Source: Gemmatimonadota bacterium (GTDB lineage Bacteria; GCA-2686955). From it: a stretch of DNA of 20,469 nucleotides. Both the position numbers and the translations under genes were made by a program. This document shows, piece by piece, positions 1 to 7,715 of this stretch. The DNA lies in the NCBI GenBank assembly GCA_002686955.1, contig NYZA01000168.1, forward strand, positions 1 through 20,469, written 5' to 3'. The notes under the pieces are model-generated. The model was not told where the DNA came from and searched no databases. It saw only the letters and a program-made list of their open reading frames with translations. Every line of letters begins with the position of its first letter. Positions within the stretch are counted from its first letter, which is position 1.

Positions 1-3000
1 AAGCGGGGGTCGGTTTCGCCACGGGCTATCCGGGGACACCCTCGTCGGAGGTGACCGATTCGTTCGCGGAGCTGAGTGACGAGGCGGGGGGGGTTTTCGA
101 GTATGCGGTCAACGAGAAAATCTGTCTCGAGCTGGCGTTCGGGGCGTCGCTGGCGGGGGCGCGGGCGATCTGCGCGATGAAGCATCTGGGGCTGATGGTG
201 GCGGGCGATCCGCTTTCTACGATCCCTTATGTGGGGGTGCGGGGTGGGTTGGTGGTGGTGGCGGCGGGCGATCCTTCTTGCCTGACCAGTCCGAACGAGC
301 AGGATCAGCGTCATCTCGGGAGGATGCTGCACTTTCCGGTGCTCGATCCGAGCACGCCGGCGGAGGCTCGTTCGTTGACGATGGCGGCGTTCGAGCTCTC
401 GGAGGAGAGCGGGTTGCCGGTGCTTCTGCGGATCACGACGCGGGTGGCGCATTGCCGCGGGGTGGTTCCGGTCGGGGGGCTGCCGCGGGGGGCGAGGGGT
501 GCGGGTTTCGAGCGCGACAAGCGCCGTCTGGTGCCGATTCCGGCGCACGCGCGGCGGATGCGGGTGGAGCTGAAGGGGCGGATGGAGAGGGCGAAGGGGT
601 GGTCGGAGCGGCTTTTCGAGCGGGAGGGGGCGGGGAAGGTGGCGATTCTGGCGGCCGGTGCTCCGGCGGCTACGGCGGCAGATCTGCTGCGGGAGCTGGG
701 GCTCGAGGAGCGGGTCGTTTTGGCGCGACTACCGGTGGTTCACCCTCTTCCCGAGGAGCGGATCGCCGGTCTGCTCGCCGAGATGGAGGCGGTGCTGGTG
801 GTTGAGGAGCTCTCCGGCTTCGTGGAGGATGCGCTGCGGGCGCTTTGCGCCGAGCGGGGTCTCGAGGTGGCTGTTCACGGGAAACGCTCAGGGCATCTGC
901 CGGAGGAGCACGAATACAGGCCTGAGGTGATCCAACGGGGGGTTCATGTGGCGCTGGGGCTGGGGTGCGCGCCGCCGCGGGCGCCCGCGAGCGATGACGC
1001 GCCGCCGCCGGCCCGTCCGCCGGTCCTCTGCTCCGCCTGCCCTCACCGCGCGACCTTCTTCGCGGCGAAGGCGGTGTTTGGCGACGAGCATCTCTATTTC
1101 AACGATATCGGCTGCTATACGCTGGGCTTCGCGCCGCCGCTCGACTGCGGCGATGTGGTGCTCAGCATGGGGTCGAGCATCAGTTTGGCTTCGGGGGCTT
1201 CGCGGGTCGGGGGGGAGAGGACGGTGTGCTTCATCGGTGACTCCACTTTTTTCCACGCGGGCATGCCGGCGTTGCTCGACGCGATCCGGCAGGGGGTCGA
1301 GGTGGTCGTGGTCGTGATGGACAACGGGATCACCGCGATGACCGGTTTCCAGGAGAGCGCGGGCGGGGGGCGGGGCCACGAGGGCTCCGGCGGAGTGCCG
1401 ATCGGCGGGGTGGCCCGGGCGTTGGGCGCCGGACATGTCGAGGTTTTCGATCCGACCGATTTGGCGGAGGCGGTTTCGGCTTTCGAGCGGGCGCGGGATG
1501 GGAAAGGGGTGAGCGTGCTCGTGGCCGAGAGCCCCTGCCCGGTGCACATGCAACGGGAAACCGGAGAGCCGATGCATCGCGGTGCTTTTCAGATCGACCC
1601 CGCCCTCTGCGCCACCTGCGGCCGGGGGGGGTGCGGTATGGAATGCGGCCAGAGCGTGCGGGAGTCGACCCAGCGGAACATGGTCCGCGGCCGGTCGCTG
1701 GAGCTTTCGCGGAAGGGTGGGGGCGAGGAGCCGGCGGTGGCTCCCTGCGCGGAGCAGTGCCCCCTCGGTCTCTGCATTCAGGGCTACGCGGGGCACGTGG
1801 CGGCGGGGGAGTACGACGCGGCGCTCGAGCTGATCATGGGCCGCAATCCGCTGCCCGATTCGGTCTGTCGCGTCTGCCACCGGCCTTGCGAGGATGCGTG
1901 CATTCGGGGTGGGCTCGACGGGGCGGTGGCGGTGAACGATCTGAAACGCTTCGTGATCGACTGGGCGGCGGAGCAGCCGGAGCCGCCCTACCGGCCCGAA
2001 GTGGAGCCGGAGCATGGGCGGAGCGTGGCGGTCGTGGGTGCCGGCCCGGCCGGTTTGGCGGCGGCCCATGAGCTGCGTCTGCGGGGCTACGGGGTGACGC
2101 TCTACGATCGGGAGGAGCGCGCGGGGGGATTGCTCCGCTCGGGGATTCCGCGTTTCCGGCTGCCGGCGGTGGCGCTCGAGCGGGATATTCAGAGGATTCT
2201 CGACCTCGGCGTTCGCTTCGAGGGGGGGAAGGCGCTGGGGACGGGTTTGACGCTGGAAGGTCTACTGACCGATGACGGTCATGACGCGGTCTTTTTGGCG
2301 ATCGGCGCTCACCGGCCGCTTGCGTTGGAGCTGCCGCGCGAGGGGGGGGAGGGGGCTCCGATCGTGCTCGACGCGCTGCGCTTTCTCGATGGTGAGACGC
2401 GCGCGGCGGAGGGGCGAGAGGTCGTGGTCGTGGGGGGCGGGAATGCCGGGATCGACGCGGCGCGCGGCGCGGCGCTGGCGGGCGCTACGCGTGTGACGGT
2501 GATCGAGCGGGAGAGCGGTCTGACCGCACTGGAGCACGAGATCGGCTGCGCGGCCGATGAGGGCGTGGCGCTCCGTCCGGGGTGGGAGCCGGTCGCGCTG
2601 GTCGGGCGCGAGGGGGGCGGACCGGGGATTCGCTGCCGGGAGAGCGGCTCGACCGGCTCGGAGCGGGAGCGCGTCATTCGCGCTGGTCTGGTCGTGGTGG
2701 CGGTGGGGCAAGAGGTCGATGTCGGCGCCTTGGCGGACCGGGAGCCGGGGCTCGAGCTCACGGAGGACGGGCGGGTCGCGGTGGACGCTACGACCGGCCG
2801 CGGCTCCCACGGGCGGATCTTCGCCGGTGGCGACATGATTCCCGGCCAACGCAGCGTCATCCACGCGATCGCCTCCGGCCAGCGCGCCGCCTGGGGGATC
2901 GACCGGGCCCTGCGCGGCGAGGCGGCGGCGGACCATCGCGCGCCGCCCCCGAAGCCGGGAGCGTGGCCGGTGCCTTCCCTGGCGGGTCTCGAGATCGAAC

Positions 3001-3296
3001 GGAGAGAGCGCACCCCCCGCCATCGCCCGCCCGAGCTGCCCGCCGCGGAGCGCAGCCTCGAGCGCGAGGTGGTAGGGACGCTCCCCGAGGCGCGGGCTCG
3101 GGCCGAGGCGAGACGCTGTATGCTCTGCGGTGGCTGCGCCACCTGTCGGGCCTGCGTCGACACCTTCGGCTGCCCGGCCTTCATCGTGCAGGCCGGCGCG
3201 ATCCGGATCGACGCCGCCCAGTGCACGGGCTGCGGAGTCTGCGCCGATTTCTGCCCGAACGGGGCGATCAGCCGCGTGCCGGAGCCGGTCTCATGA
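1..3296 (+). CDS. iorA: 2-oxoacid (indolepyruvate-type) ferredoxin oxidoreductase alpha subunit fused to GltD-like FAD/NAD(P)H module and ferredoxin; 5' partial
   Basis: The gene is cut by the window start. The frame opens at base 3 and already reads GVGFATGYPGTPSSE (nt 6-50), the conserved start of the pyrimidine domain of IorA, so only some 10-30 residues are missing and the GTG at 51 is internal. Next come CSACPHRA (1029-1052) and the thiamine-diphosphate site GDSTFFHAG with MDNGITAMTG (1236-1346). After a short Cys cluster (about 1617-1656) there is a GltD-type module: N-terminal Fe-S helical domain (Cys-rich, 1746-1911), FAD dinucleotide fold GAGPAG (2037-2054) and a second nucleotide fold GGGNAG (2433-2450). 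The C-terminus has Cys-rich ferredoxin motifs (from 3117; CTGCGVCADFCP 3222-3257). Family role: oxidative decarboxylation of aryl- or other 2-oxoacids to acyl-CoA. The fused flavoprotein suggests NAD(P) as final acceptor (inference). Overlaps iorB by ATGA. Confidence 0.9.
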   Translation, partial: AGVGFATGYPGTPSSEVTDSFAELSDEAGGVFEYAVNEKICLELAFGASLAGARAICAMKHLGLMVAGDPLSTIPYVGVRGGLVVVAAGDPSCLTSPNEQDQRHLGRMLHFPVLDPSTPAEARSLTMAAFELSEESGLPVLLRITTRVAHCRGVVPVGGLPRGARGAGFERDKRRLVPIPAHARRMRVELKGRMERAKGWSERLFEREGAGKVAILAAGAPAATAADLLRELGLEERVVLARLPVVHPLPEERIAGLLAEMEAVLVVEELSGFVEDALRALCAERGLEVAVHGKRSGHLPEEHEYRPEVIQRGVHVALGLGCAPPRAPASDDAPPPARPPVLCSACPHRATFFAAKAVFGDEHLYFNDIGCYTLGFAPPLDCGDVVLSMGSSISLASGASRVGGERTVCFIGDSTFFHAGMPALLDAIRQGVEVVVVVMDNGITAMTGFQESAGGGRGHEGSGGVPIGGVARALGAGHVEVFDPTDLAEAVSAFERARDGKGVSVLVAESPCPVHMQRETGEPMHRGAFQIDPALCATCGRGGCGMECGQSVRESTQRNMVRGRSLELSRKGGGEEPAVAPCAEQCPLGLCIQGYAGHVAAGEYDAALELIMGRNPLPDSVCRVCHRPCEDACIRGGLDGAVAVNDLKRFVIDWAAEQPEPPYRPEVEPEHGRSVAVVGAGPAGLAAAHELRLRGYGVTLYDREERAGGLLRSGIPRFRLPAVALERDIQRILDLGVRFEGGKALGTGLTLEGLLTDDGHDAVFLAIGAHRPLALELPREGGEGAPIVLDALRFLDGETRAAEGREVVVVGGGNAGIDAARGAALAGATRVTVIERESGLTALEHEIGCAADEGVALRPGWEPVALVGREGGGPGIRCRESGSTGSERERVIRAGLVVVAVGQEVDVGALADREPGLELTEDGRVAVDATTGRGSHGRIFAGGDMIPGQRSVIHAIASGQRAAWGIDRALRGEAAADHRAPPPKPGAWPVPSLAGLEIERRERTPRHRPPELPAAERSLEREVVGTLPEARARAEARRCMLCGGCATCRACVDTFGCPAFIVQAGAIRIDAAQCTGCGVCADFCPNGAISRVPEPVS

Positions 3297-3892
3297 CGCG
3301 CGCCACCGACCTTCTGGGAATCCTGGTGGTGGGAGTCGGGGGACAGGGCGCCATCACCCTCGCCCGGCTCCTGGGCGAGGCCGCCTTCGCCGAGGGCTTG
3401 CCGGTGCGGATCGGACAGGTACACGGCATGTCGCGACGCGGCGGCTCGGTGGAATCGACCGTGGTGATCGGGCCCGGGCGGGGCCCCTTTTTGCCTTTGC
3501 GGGGGGCCGATCTCGTGGTTGCTCTGGAGCCTTTGGAGCTGCAGCGGGCGAGGCCTCGACTGCATGCCGGAACCCGCGTTGTCGCCAGCACCGGTAGGGT
3601 CGTGCCGACAACGCTGGCGCTCCGCGGCGAGGAGTACCCCGACACCGACCGGTGGCTCGAAGCGCTGCGTCCCGAGATCGCCGAGCTGGTTCTGCTCGAC
3701 GGCCTCGAGCTGGCCGCCACGGCCGGAACCCGGAAGGCGGTGGGGGCGGTGATGCTCGGTGCGCTCGCATGCCGGTCCTGGTTGCCTTTCGGGCCGGAGC
3801 GGGTGTTCGAAGTGTTGCAAAAGCACTCATCGGCGGCCCATCGAGAAGCCAACCGGCGGGCCTTCGCGGCGGGAAGGAGGGGGGCGGCATGA
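3293..3892 (+). CDS. iorB: 2-oxoacid ferredoxin oxidoreductase beta (gamma-domain) subunit, IorB-like
   Basis: A 199-residue protein starting at the ATG inside the ATGA overlap with the alpha subunit; the open frame upstream of this ATG is only an overlap of the alpha gene. It begins with a glycine-rich fold (VVGVGGQGAITLARLLGEAA) and the family signature GQVHGMSRRGGSVES at about residues 40-54. These mark the pyruvate/ketoisovalerate oxidoreductase gamma-type domain that pairs with the thiamine-containing alpha subunit in the cytoplasm. Length is typical for a stand-alone IorB. Its stop overlaps the hyuA start by ATGA, so translation is probably coupled in both directions. 2-Oxoacid specificity cannot be read from the sequence. 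An aryl-pyruvate substrate is suggested by family, and the aminotransferase in the same operon fits. Confidence 0.9.
   Translation: MTRATDLLGILVVGVGGQGAITLARLLGEAAFAEGLPVRIGQVHGMSRRGGSVESTVVIGPGRGPFLPLRGADLVVALEPLELQRARPRLHAGTRVVASTGRVVPTTLALRGEEYPDTDRWLEALRPEIAELVLLDGLELAATAGTRKAVGAVMLGALACRSWLPFGPERVFEVLQKHSSAAHREANRRAFAAGRRGAA
3874..3880 (+). promoter_or_regulatory. Shine-Dalgarno site fixing the hyuA start
   Basis: AAGGAGG lies 8 nt before the ATG at 3889 and 20 nt before the second in-frame ATG at 3901. The first ATG is therefore preferred. The site lies inside the last codons of iorB. Confidence 0.7.
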
Positions 3893-3912
3893 CGCACCGA
3901 ATGACGCACCGA
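3889..3912 (+). repeat. Perfect 12-bp tandem duplication of the hyuA start codon region
   Basis: ATGACGCACCGA occurs twice back to back (3889-3900 and 3901-3912). The encoded N-terminus is MTHRMTHR, with two in-frame start codons. The first copy also supplies the iorB stop codon (TGA at 3890-3892). Confidence 0.95.
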
Positions 3913-5979
3913 ATCGGTATCGATGTGGGGGGGACCTTTACCGATCTTTTCTTCTGGTCGCAGGACCGCGCTCCCGAGACCTTCAAGGTGCTCAGCACTC
4001 CCGACGACCCCTCGCGGGGGGTGCTGGAGGGGATGCGGGCGATCGCCGAGGCGCACGATCTCACTCTCGAAGAGTTGGCGGCCGAAACCGGTCTCGTCGT
4101 GCACGGAACCACCGTGACGACCAACGCCTGTTTGACGCGCGGCGGTGCGTCAACCGGGCTGATCACGACCCCCGGTGTGCGGGATGCGCTGGAGATGCGG
4201 CGCGGCATTCGAGAGCGGCAGTACGACAACCGCTACACCAACGTGGTGCCGCTGGTCCCCCGACATCTGCGCCTTCCGGTGGGGGGGCGCCTCGACGCGG
4301 GGGGAAACGAGCTGGAGCCGCTCAACCCGGACGAGGTGCGAGAGGCGGCGGCGCTCTTCCGCGCCGAGGGGGGGGAGGCGATCGCGGTCTGCCTGATGCA
4401 CTCCTATGCCGACGACCGGCACGAGCGCGCCGTCGCCGAGCTCTTGCGGGCCGAGCTACCGGATGCCTGGCTCAGCATCTCCTCCGAAGTGCTGCCCACC
4501 ATCCGCTTCTACGAGCGGGTCTCCACGACCGTGACCAACGCCTACGTGGGGCCGATCTTGCGGAGCTATCTGGCGGCCCTGGGCTCGAAGCTGGCGGGGA
4601 TCGGCTTCGAGGGGGTGCTGCTGATCATGCAATCGAACGGTGGCGTCGCCCTGCCCGACGTGGTCCGCGATCGTCCCGCCACCACGCTGCTGAGCGGCCC
4701 GGCGGGGGGGCCAAGGGCGGCCGCCACCTACGCCGGCGCCCTCGGTCGCGACGACTGCCTCTTGGTCGACATGGGGGGCACCAGCTTCGACGCGAGCCTG
4801 GTGCGCGAAGGCGCCGCGGCGCTCGGCAGCGGGGGCGAGCTCGATCGCATCCGGATCGCGCTGCCGATGCTCGACATCGCAACGATCGGGGCGGGGGGGG
4901 GAAGCGTGGGCTGGATCGACGCGGGGGGGTTGCTGCGGATGGGTCCTCAGTCCGCCGGAGCGATGCCGGGACCCGCCTGCTACGGCCGGGGGGGAGAGAG
5001 GCCGACCTGCACCGACGCCGATCTGGTGCTGGGCTATCTCGACCCGGATTGGTTCGCGGGCGGCAAGCTGCCCCTCTTCGCGGAGCGGGCGACGGCGGCG
5101 ATCCGGGAGCATGTGGCGGGCCCTCTGGAGATCTCGGAGGAAGAGGCCGCGGCCGGAATGTACACGGTGATCAACACCAACATGGCGCACGGGGTTCGCG
5201 AGATCACCATCAAGCGGGGCCTCGATCCCCGCGAGTTCCCGATGGTGGTGGCGGGCGGGGCGGGGGCGCTGCACGCCTGCGCCATCGCCGCAGAGCTGGA
5301 GATCCCCTCGATCATCGTCCCTCCGACCGCATCGACCCTCTGCGCGACCGGCATGCTGCTCTGCGACTTGCAGCACGATTTCGTCCGTTCTTGCCTGGGC
5401 TCGCTCGAAGCGCTCGACCTCGCCGATCTCTCTTCGATCGTCGACGAGCTGGCGGCCGAAGGGGAGGGGCAGTTGCTCCGAGAGGGGGCGGCCGAGACCA
5501 TGCATCATGTGGCGCTCGATCTGCGCTATCTCAAGCAGTACCACGAGGTCACCGTCTCGATCGAGCGCGGCGATCTCGAGCGCGGCGACCTCCGCGCGAT
5601 CGCGGCGCGCTTCCACCAAGCCCACAACCGGCTCTACGGCTACGATCTGGAAGAGGTCGGCACCGGGCTGGAGCTGATCAACGTGCGGGTCCGTTCGGTG
5701 GGACGAAGCGCCCGCCCCGAGCTCCCCGAGCTTCCGCCGGGCGGCGCCGAGAGCGACCATGCCCTCAAGGGGCGCCGCCGCGCCTGGCTGCCCGCCCGCT
5801 CCCGATTCGGCGAGCTGCCGGTCTACGACGGCCACGCCCTGCGCCCCGGCAATCGGCTGGGCGGTCCGGCCCTGATCGAGAGGGTCGACACCACGATCCT
5901 CGTCACCACCCCCTTCGCCGCCGAAGTGGACCCGCGCGGAAGCGTTGTCCTCGAAACCGGGGAGGCGAGCCATGCCTGA
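3889..5979 (+). CDS. hyuA: Hydantoinase/oxoprolinase family subunit A (HyuA-like)
   Basis: A 696-residue protein, normal length for HyuA. The N-terminal actin/ASKHA-like ATP site IGIDVGGTFTD is at residues 9-19. HGTTVTTNA follows at 72-80, the second phosphate-binding region LLSGPAGG near 270, DMGGTSFDAS at 294-303 and GAGGGS at 335-340. Family members hydrolyse ATP to open a lactam or imide ring (N-methylhydantoin, 5-oxoproline, caprolactam) or to carboxylate ketones (acetone, acetophenone), always with a B subunit, here encoded next. The start at 3889 is chosen for its AAGGAGG site and its ATGA overlap with iorB; the frame is open further upstream within iorB but has no family match there. 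Ring opening or carboxylation cannot be told apart from sequence alone. A nine-G run (4893-4901) encodes part of GAGGGS without breaking the frame. Confidence 0.9.
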   Translation: MTHRMTHRIGIDVGGTFTDLFFWSQDRAPETFKVLSTPDDPSRGVLEGMRAIAEAHDLTLEELAAETGLVVHGTTVTTNACLTRGGASTGLITTPGVRDALEMRRGIRERQYDNRYTNVVPLVPRHLRLPVGGRLDAGGNELEPLNPDEVREAAALFRAEGGEAIAVCLMHSYADDRHERAVAELLRAELPDAWLSISSEVLPTIRFYERVSTTVTNAYVGPILRSYLAALGSKLAGIGFEGVLLIMQSNGGVALPDVVRDRPATTLLSGPAGGPRAAATYAGALGRDDCLLVDMGGTSFDASLVREGAAALGSGGELDRIRIALPMLDIATIGAGGGSVGWIDAGGLLRMGPQSAGAMPGPACYGRGGERPTCTDADLVLGYLDPDWFAGGKLPLFAERATAAIREHVAGPLEISEEEAAAGMYTVINTNMAHGVREITIKRGLDPREFPMVVAGGAGALHACAIAAELEIPSIIVPPTASTLCATGMLLCDLQHDFVRSCLGSLEALDLADLSSIVDELAAEGEGQLLREGAAETMHHVALDLRYLKQYHEVTVSIERGDLERGDLRAIAARFHQAHNRLYGYDLEEVGTGLELINVRVRSVGRSARPELPELPPGGAESDHALKGRRRAWLPARSRFGELPVYDGHALRPGNRLGGPALIERVDTTILVTTPFAAEVDPRGSVVLETGEASHA

Positions 5980-7711
5980 GTCGCGCATCGACAAGATCCT
6001 CGTCTCGGTTCTCGGGCGCGCCCTGAAGGCGATCGCGGACGAGATGAGCCTGACGATGGAGAAGACCACCCGCTCTCCCATCCTTTGCGAGGCGAAAGAT
6101 TTCGTCACCGGGCTCTACGACGCCGAGGGGAGGATGCTTGAGCAGACCGAGAACCTGCCGATCCTGAGCTTCTCTCTGAGCCCGGTCTGCGAGCATATCG
6201 CCCGCAAGTTCGCGGGTCGCATCTACCCCGGCGATGTCTTCTTCCACAACGACGTCTTCTCCCTGGGCAACCAGAACAACGATGTCGCCGTCTTCAAACC
6301 GGTCTTCCACGGCGACCGCCTCGTGGCCTGGACCGCGGCCAAGGGGCACATGGCCGATATCGGGGGGGCGGTGCGCGGCGGCTACAACCCGAACGCCACC
6401 GAGGTCTGGCAGGAGGCGCTGCGGATCCCCGCAGTGAAGGTCTACGAGCGGGGGGAGCTGCGCGAAGATGTCTGGGACCTCATCTTCGCCAACATCCGCC
6501 TCGACATCGTGCAAGAGGATATGCGAGCGGAGATCGGCGCCTGCACGGTGGGCGAGCGCCGCCTCTTGGCGTTGATCGACAAGTACGGGTTGGATGTTTT
6601 CGAGAGCCACAAATGGGCGCTTTTCGCCGCCACGAAGAAGATGATGGAAGCGGAGATCCGCATCATCCCCCACGGGAAGTACCGCGGCGAGGCGACCGTC
6701 TACTACGACGGCAAGAATCCGGGCTCCACCTACCGGATCCGCGTCGAAGTGCGCGTCGAAGATGGAGGTATCGTCTTCGATTTCAGCGAGACCGACCCGC
6801 AGACCAACGGATTCGTCAACGGCACCTTTACCTCGTCGGCGTCGGCCTGCATCCTCACTTTCCTGCAGATGGTGAACCCCGACCTCCCCCACAACGCGGG
6901 GATGACCGAGCCGATCTCGATGCTCATCCCCGAGGGCACGATCCTCAACGCGGCCTATCCCGCCGCCACCACCTTCGGGAACCATCTCTGTCCCCCCCTG
7001 GCCGATTCGATCATCCGCGCTCTGGCGCCGGTGATCCCGGAGCGCGTCACGGCCGGCTGGAACAACCTGCTCTGCTCCCTCTCCACCGGCGATCATCCCG
7101 GCCGGGGCGAGCCTTACGTCGACATTATGTTCATGGGGCTCAAAGGGGGCAGCGGCGCCACCTGCGACACCGACGGCTACGATCACATCGGCATGATCGA
7201 CGCGTCGGGCGGCGTGCTCGACCAGGACTACGAGATGTTCGAGCAGATGACGCCGCACCGCCTCATCCGCCACGAGCTCCTGCGCGACTCGGCCGGCCCG
7301 GGCCGGCACCGGGGGGGACTGGGCGTCGAAACCCGCTACGTCGTGGGCAGCGACGACACCCAGATCGTGGTCTTCGGCGACGGCGACGTGGAGCCCGCTT
7401 TTGGACTGGAGGGAGGGGGGGACGGGACCCTGAATCGGATCGAGCTTCGACTTCCCGACGGCAGTGTGCGGGTTCCCACCAGCAAGGATCTGCTGACCGG
7501 AATCCCGAAGGGGACGCTCTATGTGCAGCGGGCGGGGGGGGGCGGCGGCTTCGGTGACCCGAAGGAGCGCCCCGCGGACCGCGTGCGAGACGAGGTGCGC
7601 GCCGGCACCCTCAGCGTCGAGGCGGCCCGCGAGCACTACGGCGTGGTCGTCGATCCCGACACCTTCGAGCTCGACACGGCGGCCACGGAGGGTCTGAGAG
7701 GGAGAGACTGA
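5972..7711 (+). CDS. hyuB: Hydantoinase/oxoprolinase family subunit B (HyuB-like)
   Basis: A 579-residue HyuB-type protein. The ATG at 5972 has GGAGG (5961-5965) six bases upstream and overlaps hyuA by 8 nt; an upstream TTG in the same frame is not needed. Family landmarks are GDVFFHNDVF (HND at residues 92-94), KGHMADIGG (H126, D129), and the glycine-rich tail GGGGGFGDPKERP followed by EVRAGTLSVEAAREHYGVVV, which closes most HyuB proteins. It forms the catalytic heteromer with HyuA. In this superfamily the same pair can be N-methylhydantoinase, 5-oxoprolinase, caprolactamase or acetone/acetophenone carboxylase alpha. No small gamma subunit of acetone-carboxylase type follows, which mildly favours a lactam or imide substrate (inference). 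A nine-G tract at 7534-7542 encodes part of the conserved tail with the frame intact. Confidence 0.9.
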   Translation: MPESRIDKILVSVLGRALKAIADEMSLTMEKTTRSPILCEAKDFVTGLYDAEGRMLEQTENLPILSFSLSPVCEHIARKFAGRIYPGDVFFHNDVFSLGNQNNDVAVFKPVFHGDRLVAWTAAKGHMADIGGAVRGGYNPNATEVWQEALRIPAVKVYERGELREDVWDLIFANIRLDIVQEDMRAEIGACTVGERRLLALIDKYGLDVFESHKWALFAATKKMMEAEIRIIPHGKYRGEATVYYDGKNPGSTYRIRVEVRVEDGGIVFDFSETDPQTNGFVNGTFTSSASACILTFLQMVNPDLPHNAGMTEPISMLIPEGTILNAAYPAATTFGNHLCPPLADSIIRALAPVIPERVTAGWNNLLCSLSTGDHPGRGEPYVDIMFMGLKGGSGATCDTDGYDHIGMIDASGGVLDQDYEMFEQMTPHRLIRHELLRDSAGPGRHRGGLGVETRYVVGSDDTQIVVFGDGDVEPAFGLEGGGDGTLNRIELRLPDGSVRVPTSKDLLTGIPKGTLYVQRAGGGGGFGDPKERPADRVRDEVRAGTLSVEAAREHYGVVVDPDTFELDTAATEGLRGRD

Positions 7712-7715
7712 GACG

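Noticed and set aside
2582-3292. Upstream extension of the iorB reading frame
   Set aside because: It lies wholly over the alpha subunit gene, has no family similarity and no ribosome site. The ATG at 3293 gives the normal IorB N-terminus. The same reasoning rejects the extensions before 3889 (hyuA) and 13371 (Mo subunit).
4456-6108. Long minus-strand open frame (550 codons) opposite hyuA, and similar ones at 5903-7636, 2309-3826 and 13743-14993
   Set aside because: They mirror strongly supported + strand genes in GC-rich DNA, and their translations are low-complexity Arg/Pro/Gly-rich with no recognisable family.
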